The notes below the pieces were generated by a model, which ran no database searches, was not told the origin of the DNA, and saw only the letters and a program-made list of their open reading frames with translations. Made by a program: the position numbers and the translations under genes. 14,298 nt of DNA from CAYVQU01 sp964453155 (GTDB taxonomy: Bacteria; Chloroflexota; Anaerolineae; Anaerolineales; UBA11858): NCBI GenBank assembly GCA_964453155.1, contig CAYVQU010000143.1, positions 1 to 14,298 on the forward strand, given 5' to 3'. Shown here one piece after another: positions 5,956 through 13,158 of the stretch. Within the stretch, counting starts at the first letter, position 1, and every line of letters starts with the position of its first letter.

Positions 5956-6008
5956 ATCCGTGAACCGTGATTCGTGAATCTTCAAAGACTTACGTATCAC
6001 GCTTCACG
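5951..6008. repeat. CGTGA short-repeat cluster with inverted copies
   Basis: CGTGA occurs at 5951, 5959, 5966 and 5973 (7-8 bp steps), and its complement TCACG at 5997 and 6004, so the spacer between ATPase and permease can fold on itself. The first copy overlaps the ATPase stop codon. The phrase AATCCGTGA recurs at about 13154, just before the last gene in the window. Confidence 0.55.
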
Positions 6009-6050
6009 CTCCATCTACCACCCTCAACTCACAACCCTCAACCTTTTTCC

Positions 6051-6889
6051 ATGAAAACCCTCCTCACCATCTCCAAACTCACTTTCCGCGAAGCCGCCCG
6101 TCGCAAAATCCTGTGGGCGGCCCTCATCCTTGGACTGCTGTTCCTGATCGTCTTTGATCTGGGATACTATTTCATTAATCAGGATATCCAGCAGAATATG
6201 AGTACCCCCAATCAGTTGATGCTGAATGAAGTTTACAGCTTCTTCTTCATGGCCGGGATGTATGCGGTCAATTTTCTGACGATTGGGATGAGCGTGCTGA
6301 CCTCGGTGGATACCCTCTCTGGAGAAATCACAACGGGGACAATGCAGACTTTGGTAACTAAGCCCGTGCGCCGGTCTCACATCCTACTCGGTAAATGGTT
6401 GGGGTTCGTAGGGATGCTGACGCTGTACTTGATCTTAATGGCTGGGGGCATTATTGGATCGGTTTTCGTCATTTCTGGGTATTTACCCTCCAATGCTCTC
6501 GCCGGGTTGGCGTTGATCTGGCTCAATGGCTTACTGATGTTGAGCCTCTCTTTCTGGGGGGCACCTATCTCTCCACCCTGGCAAATGGGGTCCTGGCGTT
6601 TGGATTGTTCGGGGTTGCTTTTGTGGGCGGCTGGGTCGAATATGTTGGCTGGTTCACTAAAAATCAGGTCGCGGTCAATATTGGGATCATCTCCAGCCTA
6701 ATCATCCCCAGTGAAGCGCTCTGGAAACGGGCCGCCCATTTGATGGAATCCCCCCTCATTGCCGCGACCGGGTTTTCGCCCTTCACCGCGGCCTCGCCGC
6801 CCAGCCCGACGATGGTTTGGTACGCGGTAGGGTATGCGGTTGTGATCCTGGCATTAGCCGTCCGGCAGTTTAGCCGGAGGGATTTATAG
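6051..6889 (+). pseudogene. ABC-2 type permease, interrupted by a one-base frameshift
   Basis: This is the membrane partner of the ATPase at 5035-5955. From ATG 6051 the frame gives a typical ABC-2 N-terminus (MKTLLTISKLTFREAARRKI, then the first TM helix), an extracytoplasmic loop with further helices, and the cytosolic ETTGTMQTLVTKPVRR-type segment seen before TM3 in this family (here GEITTGTMQTLVTKPVRR). It then reads SLSFWGAP and ends at 6701 in an unrelated tail. The true continuation (GGTYLSTLANGVLAFGLFGVAF to FSRRDL, stop TAG 6887-6889) is in another frame from about 6560. Adding one G to the G6 run at 6556-6561 restores SFWGGTYLSTLANG and one protein of 279 residues with about six TM helices, a normal length. 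Start choice: upstream codons from 5967 read through repeat DNA. Either a real inactivating indel or a homopolymer sequencing error; the rest shows no other damage, which favours the latter. Confidence 0.8.
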
Positions 6890-6897
6890 GCAGAAAC

Positions 6898-6925
6898 AGG
6901 GATTAAGGGCTAAGGGTTAGGGAAT
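6898..6925. repeat. Degenerate 8-bp-period AGGG-rich repeat
   Basis: AGGGATTA, AGGGCTAA and GGGTTAGG follow each other in the 56-bp spacer between the permease and the phosphatase-family gene, then GAATCGGG. The copies are imperfect and few; they look like the short-period intergenic repeats seen elsewhere in the window. Confidence 0.35.
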
Positions 6926-6945
6926 CGGGCTCCTTCTCACGCACT

Positions 6946-7986
6946 ATGAAATCAACCCAAACCAACATTTTTACTCGCTATGCGATCGTTTTTACCTGGG
7001 TCTACTTCACCTTCCTTTTTGGTTGGCTGCTGGCTTATTGTCTCAAGGGGGATCAAATTGCATATTTGGCCCTCGCGAATACGGTCGCGGTGGTGTTCTT
7101 TTTTCCATTGCCGTTAGCAGGGGTTATCGTCCTCATAACTCGTCGTAAAGAAATCAGCGCTGGGACGGTTCTCGGACTGGCCGTTTTCTTGATTTTTTGG
7201 GGACCGCTTTTCTTGCCCCGGTTTGATGCCCCCCCCAAAAATTCTGACAACGCAAAACTCCGCGTCATGACCTATAACACTCTGGGTCCCCAAAAATTTA
7301 CCGAACCTGCAATTGAAGTCATCCGCAGCACTGATGCAGACGTCATTTTCTTTCAGGAGCTCAATCATGGCCTCGCGCAGGAACTGCAAACTCGCCTGCT
7401 AGAAGCTTATCCCTATCAACTGCTTGATCCGGACTATGGGGTGGTGGGAATGGGCACAATCAGCTGCTACCCCCTGGAACTCGCAGCCAAGACTTTGCCG
7501 TTGAATTGGGTCGGTACCCCCCAAATCATGCAGCTCGATTGGGACGGCAGAACCGTTTCCCTCCTAAATTTCCATGCATTCTCGCTGAGTTTTTATCCCC
7601 CCGAGCAGGTAAATTATAATTTCCGCTATCGAGAAGAACAGGCCCAGGTTCTGGCCGATTTCGCGGCCCAAAACCCCGGCCCGGTGATCCTCGCGGGCGA
7701 CGCCAACACCGTTCCGCTGAGTGCGGCTTACAAAATCATCGTCTCGAACGGTTTACAAGATGCCTGGCAAGCAGCAGGTTTTGGCCTGGGTCACACTTTC
7801 CCCGGCAGCGATCTCCCCGAAAGTCACCGCCCACGGATCGGCCCCTGGTATGCCCCCAAATGGCTGGCCCGCATCGACTACGTCTTCGTCTCCCCCCATT
7901 GGGAGGTCATTTCAGCCGAGTTGGCCCCCTTCGACGGCGTCTCCGATCACCGCGGGGTTGTGGTTGATTTAATCCTGACCCCCTAG
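6946..7986 (+). CDS. Membrane-anchored endonuclease/exonuclease/phosphatase (EEP) family protein
   Basis: The C-terminal two-thirds (about 104-346) carries every signature of the EEP metal-dependent hydrolase fold: MTYNT (N111), FFQE (catalytic E138), NFH (H210), GDAN (D252, N254), RIDYVF (D311) and SDHRGV (D334, H335). The N-terminal 95 residues hold three TM helices (about 13-32, 39-64, 74-91), so the catalytic domain should sit on the outer face of the membrane, although topology is inferred. Family members hydrolyse phosphodiester bonds in nucleic acids, sphingomyelin or inositol phosphates; an extracytoplasmic, membrane-tethered form suggests a lipid headgroup or extracellular DNA. The ATG at 6946 has only a weak ribosome site. 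It follows the permease by 56 bp on the same strand and its stop is 9 bp from the convergent gene's stop, with no terminator between them. Confidence 0.88.
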   Translation: MKSTQTNIFTRYAIVFTWVYFTFLFGWLLAYCLKGDQIAYLALANTVAVVFFFPLPLAGVIVLITRRKEISAGTVLGLAVFLIFWGPLFLPRFDAPPKNSDNAKLRVMTYNTLGPQKFTEPAIEVIRSTDADVIFFQELNHGLAQELQTRLLEAYPYQLLDPDYGVVGMGTISCYPLELAAKTLPLNWVGTPQIMQLDWDGRTVSLLNFHAFSLSFYPPEQVNYNFRYREEQAQVLADFAAQNPGPVILAGDANTVPLSAAYKIIVSNGLQDAWQAAGFGLGHTFPGSDLPESHRPRIGPWYAPKWLARIDYVFVSPHWEVISAELAPFDGVSDHRGVVVDLILTP

Positions 7987-7995
7987 CCCTTGTTT

Positions 7996-10647
7996 TTACC
8001 CTCGCCAGCCCCCCAATTTCTCCCCCAAATCCGCGGTAACTTTCGACACGCGCTCCCTCATCAGCAGGGCCAGAACTCCTAGCCCTAGCAGAATTGTCCC
8101 CGTACACCCAATCATCAGGATGGTCGCCATTCCCGAAAGGACGCTGAAGGCCACGGTGATCACGCTTACGACCACAAAAATGATGGGCGTGATGACGAAA
8201 CTCCGGGCCCGGACGATCAAGCCATAGACCAGCAAAACCAGCGACTGCAAAAAGATCACGAAGAAGTAGATGAATTCATCGTTGCTGACCATCTGGATAT
8301 AGGTGGTACTGAGCAAAATTAATTGGGCGATGACTCCGGTGATCCCCGCGGCGAGATAATTTTTGCCCCGGACCAGCAAATAATGCATCACGATCCCCAG
8401 GAGAGCGGCCCCGATGGAGAAAAACTGCGGCTCCGAGATATCCAATTCGAGCAGAGCCATGAAATAGGCCCCTAAATAGAGCAGGTTGGCTGGGAACCCG
8501 AGCCAGACATTCTTCAGGCGGAATCCCTCGACGACGAAGAAACTAGCGATGACGGCCGTCCCAATGATAGATAACGGTCCGCCCTGGGCAGGAGCCGTAA
8601 AAGCGCCCACCACCCCCAAAATCAATCCACTGACGCGTAACAGGTCAGACCAATCCTTTCTTTTCCCCCTCAGACTTAGGCCGAAACCGCCCAACCAATA
8701 GAGACTCGCCAACCCATAAACCAGGATCAGCCAATGATCCCACTCGAGACCGGATACCAGATAGGGTATTGACCCGGCCAATGCTGCGGTAGTGATGATA
8801 CCAATCAGGGTGCGGCCATCCCAGAGGGCATAAACTAGAGCGAATAGGGCCATAACACTCAAAGTGATGACCGTATTCCAGGGGGTTTCCAGGCCATTGA
8901 CGAGGGCCACCCCCCCACTGGTCCCCAGCGCCAGCAGTCCTAATATCCGCGCCGGCCAAACCCACCGGGCGGAAACCGGGCGCAACTTACGGACAGTCAA
9001 TTCGCCCATCAGATGCAAAATCCCAGGGAATAGAAATACAAATTCGTACGGAATATCCAGCCGTTGGATGGGTTGGGTCGCAAACATCGCCAGGTAAGCC
9101 CCGAAAGCGGCGACCAAAGCCCCCGTCCAGGTGAAGGTCCGGCGCTGCCAGATCGTCAGCAGCAGATAGACGACCGCAATACCGATTAAGATTCCAATTC
9201 CCAAACCTAACAGATCACCCAAGCCCAAAACCGCTGCCAACACAAACACCAGGGACGAACTACCGAGCAGCCAGAACCAATAAGAGCGAATAAACTTCGG
9301 CTTGACTTTTGAAATCCCCAAGCCCCCCGCGGCCAAAATCATGCCCCAAACCCAGGCCACAATCGCCACCGTACGGACACTGGGATCAAAAATCCCCAGG
9401 GCCAATAACGGTACCGGGAGTAAGGCGATCACGGCCCCCAACGGGAATAACTCAAATTTCGTGAGGGCAAAGCTGAAGGTATAAAACCCGGTCCCCACCA
9501 GCCAAACGACGGCAACGACCAGCCACCATAACCGCCCCGCGAAATTGCCGTCAGGGGGCGAACCGGTCATGATTGCAGCCGAAAAGAACAATAGGGTGAC
9601 TTCCTGAAGCTGAGCCCCGCCAAACACCGGCCAAAAGAGTTTTTTATCTTGCCAACGGCGTAGTAAATGCGCGCCCCCCAAGCCTAACATTGCGATCACC
9701 GCGACCAGCAGCAGGTGCAAATACGCCGAAACATCGATGGTTTCTCCGGCCATAAAGGCTGCCGCGGTGGCTGACCACAACGCCAACACGCTGAACAATC
9801 GTGACCGATAGAAATAAGTTCCGCTGATCCACACCAGGGCGAGCCCGGCCCAAACCGCGGTCCAAACCGGGTCCGAGAGCCGATCTAAAAACCCGACTTG
9901 ATCAATCAATACGCCGGCCGTAATCGGGATCAAGGTTGCGCCGATGGTGAAAAACACAAAACTGGCCTGGCGCAGCCGCTTGAACAACACCGCCGCGGTC
10001 CCAAACCCGGCCGCGGCAGCGACTGTCAGAATGGGCACCCGGGCGGCTTCGAGAGCAATCGCAAAGATAAAGGCCGCGGCGATCACGAAAAAGGCTCCCA
10101 AATACAAGGCTGTTTGGACCGCGGCCTCACTCAATAAGAGCTCTTTCAACGAGCGGGTCCGTTCCCGGCGTTCTTTTTTGGCGGCCTTACCGGAGGCCGT
10201 CGTGGCCACCGGGTAGCGGGATCGGAGCACGGTGGCCTGTTCGCTCGAGACGAGGTTATCTTGCTCCCAACGGTCGATTTCAGTGTGGATGATCTTGCGG
10301 TTATAGACTGCCACCCGACTGTGTTGCGCCGAGACGCGTTGCTGGACCGGGGTCGCGAGCGCATCCAGTGCCGCGGCCCGGATATCTTCATTGGGATCGT
10401 GAACCGCGATTTTTTCCAGGGCGCGCCCGATTTCAAGGCTGCTGGCTTCAATCGTCACCAACGATTCCAGGGCCGCGAGTTGATCAGCCTCATCGGGTGA
10501 ATCCAGGGCTTGTAACAGTTCTGGCAAATCTAAGGGCCGGGGATTATCTTTAGTCTGAATTTCAGCCGCGTCTGACGTGGGTTCAGCGATTTCGTTAATT
10601 TCGGGTTCTTCCGGTTGCTCAGCTACGGGTAAATTTTCGGTAGACAT
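7996..10647 (-). CDS. Large polytopic membrane protein with HEAT-like N-terminus and DUF2157-like segment
   Basis: This 883-residue protein has three parts. Residues 1-50 are acidic and proline-rich. Residues about 54-100 form a HEAT-like helical repeat (ADQLAALESLVTIEASS, DPNEDIRAAALDALAT). Residues about 113-146 (YNRKIIHTEIDRWEQDNLVSSEQATVLRSRY) resemble the start of DUF2157 proteins, where a W-x-x-x-x-L-(I/V)-S-x-E-Q pattern precedes the first helix. From residue 177 to the end I count about 25 hydrophobic helices separated by short loops, with no catalytic motif. It should sit in the cytoplasmic membrane with the HEAT region in the cytosol as a docking surface. The ATG at 10647 has a clear GGAGA ribosome site on the minus strand. 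It is transcribed alone, divergent from alr and convergent with the EEP gene. Function is unknown; a scaffold or transporter role is speculation. Confidence 0.8.
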   Translation of the reverse strand: MSTENLPVAEQPEEPEINEIAEPTSDAAEIQTKDNPRPLDLPELLQALDSPDEADQLAALESLVTIEASSLEIGRALEKIAVHDPNEDIRAAALDALATPVQQRVSAQHSRVAVYNRKIIHTEIDRWEQDNLVSSEQATVLRSRYPVATTASGKAAKKERRERTRSLKELLLSEAAVQTALYLGAFFVIAAAFIFAIALEAARVPILTVAAAAGFGTAAVLFKRLRQASFVFFTIGATLIPITAGVLIDQVGFLDRLSDPVWTAVWAGLALVWISGTYFYRSRLFSVLALWSATAAAFMAGETIDVSAYLHLLLVAVIAMLGLGGAHLLRRWQDKKLFWPVFGGAQLQEVTLLFFSAAIMTGSPPDGNFAGRLWWLVVAVVWLVGTGFYTFSFALTKFELFPLGAVIALLPVPLLALGIFDPSVRTVAIVAWVWGMILAAGGLGISKVKPKFIRSYWFWLLGSSSLVFVLAAVLGLGDLLGLGIGILIGIAVVYLLLTIWQRRTFTWTGALVAAFGAYLAMFATQPIQRLDIPYEFVFLFPGILHLMGELTVRKLRPVSARWVWPARILGLLALGTSGGVALVNGLETPWNTVITLSVMALFALVYALWDGRTLIGIITTAALAGSIPYLVSGLEWDHWLILVYGLASLYWLGGFGLSLRGKRKDWSDLLRVSGLILGVVGAFTAPAQGGPLSIIGTAVIASFFVVEGFRLKNVWLGFPANLLYLGAYFMALLELDISEPQFFSIGAALLGIVMHYLLVRGKNYLAAGITGVIAQLILLSTTYIQMVSNDEFIYFFVIFLQSLVLLVYGLIVRARSFVITPIIFVVVSVITVAFSVLSGMATILMIGCTGTILLGLGVLALLMRERVSKVTADLGEKLGGWRG

Positions 10648-10668
10648 ATTTTTCTCCGATTTATACTT

Positions 10669-10691
10669 AGGGGCAGGGTTACCCTGCCCCT
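10669..10691. repeat. Perfect 23-bp palindrome in the divergent spacer
   Basis: Arms AGGGGCAGGGT (10669-10679) and ACCCTGCCCCT (10681-10691) are exact complements around one T. It lies between the divergently transcribed HEAT/membrane gene and alr, next to the alr promoter. Palindromes on the theme GGGGCAGGG/CCCTGCCCC are frequent dispersed elements in Chloroflexi and cyanobacteria from general knowledge, so a mobile repeat is more likely than a dedicated operator. Confidence 0.75.
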
Positions 10692-10706
10692 ACGCACATC
10701 ACACGG

Positions 10707-10712
10707 TATAAT
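10707..10712 (+). promoter_or_regulatory. -10 element for alr, probably near-leaderless
   Basis: A perfect TATAAT ends 9 bp before the alr ATG at 10722, so transcription would begin about 2-4 nt before the start codon. No Shine-Dalgarno is visible before this ATG, which agrees with a leaderless message. The expected -35 position falls in the right arm of the palindrome and shows no good match. Confidence 0.45.
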
Positions 10713-10721
10713 TTTGTCACG

Positions 10722-11873
10722 ATGGCAAACATCAATCATCCTACCATATCCAATCAAGGGGTGGTTCGGCCGACCTTGGTGGAAGTCGATTTGAGGCGAC
10801 TAGCGGTCAATTATCACGCGATTCAGGCCCGGGTCGCGCCGGCCAAGATGATGCCCGTGCTCAAAGCCAACGCCTATGGCCACGGCTTGATCGAGGTCGC
10901 ACGTTTGATGGAATCACTCGGGGCCGATTACCTCGGCGTCGCCGTGCTCGAAGAGGGGATTCTGCTCCGTGAAGCCGGGATCACGATGCCAATTTTGGTT
11001 CTGGGCGGTATTTTGGGCAACCAGTTGCCCTACTTTCTAGAACACCAATTAACCATAACCGCCTCTTCCCTCGAGAAAATCTGGCACATTGACGAGATTG
11101 CTGAGCAACTGGGGGTAACGGCCAAAGTTCATCTAAAGATCGACACTGGCATGGAGCGGATCGGCATCCACTATTACAGCGCCGAAAGCCTGTTAGAGGC
11201 CGCCGTCCAGTGTAAACACGTTGATGTGGAAGGAATCTTCTCCCATTTTGCCAACTCCGACGCCGCTGATTTGACTTATTCACGTTTGCAATTGGAACGT
11301 TTCCACGAAGTACTCCATTTCTACGAGAAACATGATCTGCCCACCCCTCGGCTGCGTCATTTTGCCAACTCTGGCGGGATACTGCAGCTCCCGGAGGCCT
11401 ATTTCGACATTGTCCGGCCGGGACTTCTGCTCTACGGGGTCTACCCGGCCCCCGAAACCCACAAGAGTATCCGCGTCCACCCCGCCTTATCCTGGAAATC
11501 ACGCGTGGTCTACTTTAAAGTGATCAAACCAGGACACCCAGTCGGCTACGGCTCCACCTGGGAAACCGATCACATGGTTCGGGCGGTGACCGTCCCCGTG
11601 GGGTATGGTGATGGCTATTTCCGCAGCATGTCCGACCAAGCTCAGGTTCTGATCCGCGGTCAAAAATATCCCGTCGTTGGCAAAATCTCGATGGACCAGA
11701 TTGTGGTCAACATCGAGTGGGAAACGGCCTACAACGACGACGAAGTCATTCTCGTCGGCGAAATGGACGGGGAACGCATCACCGCCGAGGACTTGGCCAT
11801 CTGGGCGGGGACCATCCCGTATGAAATCTTGACGAATATTAATACCCGGGTGCCGCGGATTTATCGAGAATAA
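10722..11873 (+). CDS. alr: Alanine racemase (PLP-dependent)
   Basis: Alr interconverts L- and D-alanine in the cytosol and supplies D-alanine for peptidoglycan. At 383 residues it has normal length. The PLP lysine is K48 in VLKANAYGHG, the second catalytic base Y295 is in VPVGYGDGYFR, and R146 sits in KIDTGMERIG. Other conserved blocks are FSHFANSD, HFANSGG, VRPGLLLYG, and GKISMDQ around M324. The N-terminal TIM-barrel domain (about 15-255) and C-terminal beta domain (about 256-383) are complete. The ATG at 10722 lies just after a TATAAT and lacks a ribosome site, so it may be translated from a leaderless message. It stands alone on the plus strand, divergent from the HEAT/membrane gene and followed by repeat-rich spacer. 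The assignment is secure; residual doubt is only about substrate breadth. Confidence 0.96.
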   Translation: MANINHPTISNQGVVRPTLVEVDLRRLAVNYHAIQARVAPAKMMPVLKANAYGHGLIEVARLMESLGADYLGVAVLEEGILLREAGITMPILVLGGILGNQLPYFLEHQLTITASSLEKIWHIDEIAEQLGVTAKVHLKIDTGMERIGIHYYSAESLLEAAVQCKHVDVEGIFSHFANSDAADLTYSRLQLERFHEVLHFYEKHDLPTPRLRHFANSGGILQLPEAYFDIVRPGLLLYGVYPAPETHKSIRVHPALSWKSRVVYFKVIKPGHPVGYGSTWETDHMVRAVTVPVGYGDGYFRSMSDQAQVLIRGQKYPVVGKISMDQIVVNIEWETAYNDDEVILVGEMDGERITAEDLAIWAGTIPYEILTNINTRVPRIYRE

Positions 11874-11877
11874 CGAA

Positions 11878-11917
11878 GCATCCCTGCGACAGGCTCAGGA
11901 CGGGCCTGAGTAGTCGT
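11878..11917. repeat. Hairpin-forming element after alr, CATCC/CAGGCTCAGGA family
   Basis: CTCAGG (11894-11899) and CCTGAG (11905-11910) form a perfect stem around ACGGG, and CGAC (11887-11890) with GTCG (11913-11916) adds a lower stem. It starts 5 bp after the alr stop. It has no T-tract but could still end transcription, and it appears to be a degenerate relative of the neighbouring CATCCTGAG element. Confidence 0.5.
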
Positions 11918-11940
11918 ATTACGATCTAATTGTTACACCA

Positions 11941-11974
11941 GCATCCTGAGTAGCGGCAGCGTATCGAAGGATGC
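11941..11974. repeat. Dispersed CATCCTGAGTAG element, copy 2 (hairpin)
   Basis: Perfect terminal arms GCATCCT (11941-11947) and AGGATGC (11968-11974). It shares the first 13 bases and the GTATC-AAGG part with the copy at 3401-3439 but has a different centre. The spacer 11874-12023 otherwise shows no gene. Confidence 0.65.
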
Positions 11975-12023
11975 TGCGCTTTAGGTATCGCCATAAGCAT
12001 ATTGATGGGAGGTGCATATCTGG

Positions 12024-13148
12024 ATGATAGTTGACCAAAACCGATCCTCTTTAGACCGCCAGTTGAGCGGGTTAGCGCTCCTTTCCATACCAATAATGGC
12101 TGGATTTTATTTTTGGGCGCTAAAATGGTGGTCGGTTGGACAAACATTCCGCTGGTTGATCGGTACTTTAGCCGCTTGGGGGTATTTGCTCTTCATTCTT
12201 CAGAAAAATTTAGGACTAAATTATCGCCAAACCGATGAAACCCATACCCTGCTGCCCAATCTGGGGATCGGCAACCAGATCACGATTTGGCGCAGCCTGA
12301 TCCTGGCAATTTTGGGCGGATTTCTATTCGTCCCACGGCCGGAGGGGGTCTATGCCATCCTGCCCGGACTGCTCTACACTTTGGGAGCCTTGCCCGATTT
12401 TTTGGACGGATATCTGGCCCGGATCACCAATCACGTCACCCAACTCGGCGAACACCTGGATATGACCGTCGATTCGGTCGGGATGCTGATCGCTACCACC
12501 CTCGGGGCGTTACAGGGCCAAGTTCCGCCTTGGTATGTGTTGCTCGGGTTGGCCCGATATCTCTTTCTGGCCGGGTTGTGGCTCCGAGGAAAACGCGGTC
12601 TGCCCACTTACGAGATGCCCTACAGTATCCGCCGCCGGGGTTTGGCCGGACTGCAAATGGGCTTCATGTTCGTCATCCTGTGGCCCCAATTCCAACCGCC
12701 TGCCGCTCACCTCGCGGCCTATTGCTTCGGGGTGCCTTTCCTGATCAGTTTTCTCTGGGATTGGTTCGTCGTCTGCGGCCGGATCCCCCCCGATATCTGG
12801 ACCCCAACTTCCAAACTCACTATCTATCTGCGCGACTGGCTCCCCCTCGCTCTGCGGGCCGTGCTCATTATCCTGGCCTTTCCCCCGCTCACCCCTGCTC
12901 CCCTGCCCCCAATCACCCTCATCGCAACTTGCCTCCTAATTCTTGGCCTCCTCGGCCGCCTCGCCGCGATCACGGCCCTGATCTCCCTCGCCTTTCTCCA
13001 ACTCGTCGCGCTCTTGACACCTTTACATCTAGCCCTGATCCCCATTTATGTCGCCTTGCTGACTCTGGGAACCGGTAAATTCTCACTCTGGCCACTCGAA
13101 GATCGGTGGGTTTATCACCGGGCTGGGGAACAGGATCGTAAACCATGA
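12024..13148 (+). CDS. CDP-alcohol phosphatidyltransferase family membrane protein with long C-terminal TM extension
   Basis: The enzyme joins a CDP-activated lipid or alcohol to an acceptor alcohol in the membrane. The signature D128-G129-x2-A132-R133-x8-G142-x3-D146-x3-D150 (DGYLARITNHVTQLGEHLDMTVD) is exact, and GNQITIWRSLI before it matches the usual N-x-(I/L)-T-x-x-R start of the domain. At 374 residues it is nearly twice the family norm: about 80 residues with two TM helices precede the core, and residues about 260-360 add further helices of unknown role with a proline-rich stretch (FPPLTPAPLPPITL). I chose ATG 12024, 9 bp after GGGAGGTG, over the GTG at 12012 that lies inside that ribosome site. 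Substrates cannot be read; it is clearly different from the Pcs at 1295-2011. The flippase-like gene follows by 10 bp, so they are probably one operon. Confidence 0.82.
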   Translation: MIVDQNRSSLDRQLSGLALLSIPIMAGFYFWALKWWSVGQTFRWLIGTLAAWGYLLFILQKNLGLNYRQTDETHTLLPNLGIGNQITIWRSLILAILGGFLFVPRPEGVYAILPGLLYTLGALPDFLDGYLARITNHVTQLGEHLDMTVDSVGMLIATTLGALQGQVPPWYVLLGLARYLFLAGLWLRGKRGLPTYEMPYSIRRRGLAGLQMGFMFVILWPQFQPPAAHLAAYCFGVPFLISFLWDWFVVCGRIPPDIWTPTSKLTIYLRDWLPLALRAVLIILAFPPLTPAPLPPITLIATCLLILGLLGRLAAITALISLAFLQLVALLTPLHLALIPIYVALLTLGTGKFSLWPLEDRWVYHRAGEQDRKP

Positions 13149-13158
13149 TGCATAATCC

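Noticed and set aside
6550..6565. Programmed ribosomal frameshift in the permease
   Set aside because: There is a G-run but no downstream pseudoknot or internal ribosome site that I can see, and ABC-2 permeases are not known to use recoding; an indel explains it more simply.
7984..8000. Shared terminator between the convergent EEP and HEAT/membrane genes
   Set aside because: Only 9 bp separate the stop codons, with a T5 run but no stem.
10981..11502. Minus-strand open frame of 173 codons
   Set aside because: Antisense to alr, arginine- and glycine-rich, no family resemblance.
12287..13078. Long proline/arginine-rich open frame of 263 codons inside the CDP-alcohol phosphotransferase gene
   Set aside because: It is a +1 or +2 shadow of a GC-rich gene with a perfect catalytic motif; its composition is typical of out-of-frame reading and it has no ribosome site.
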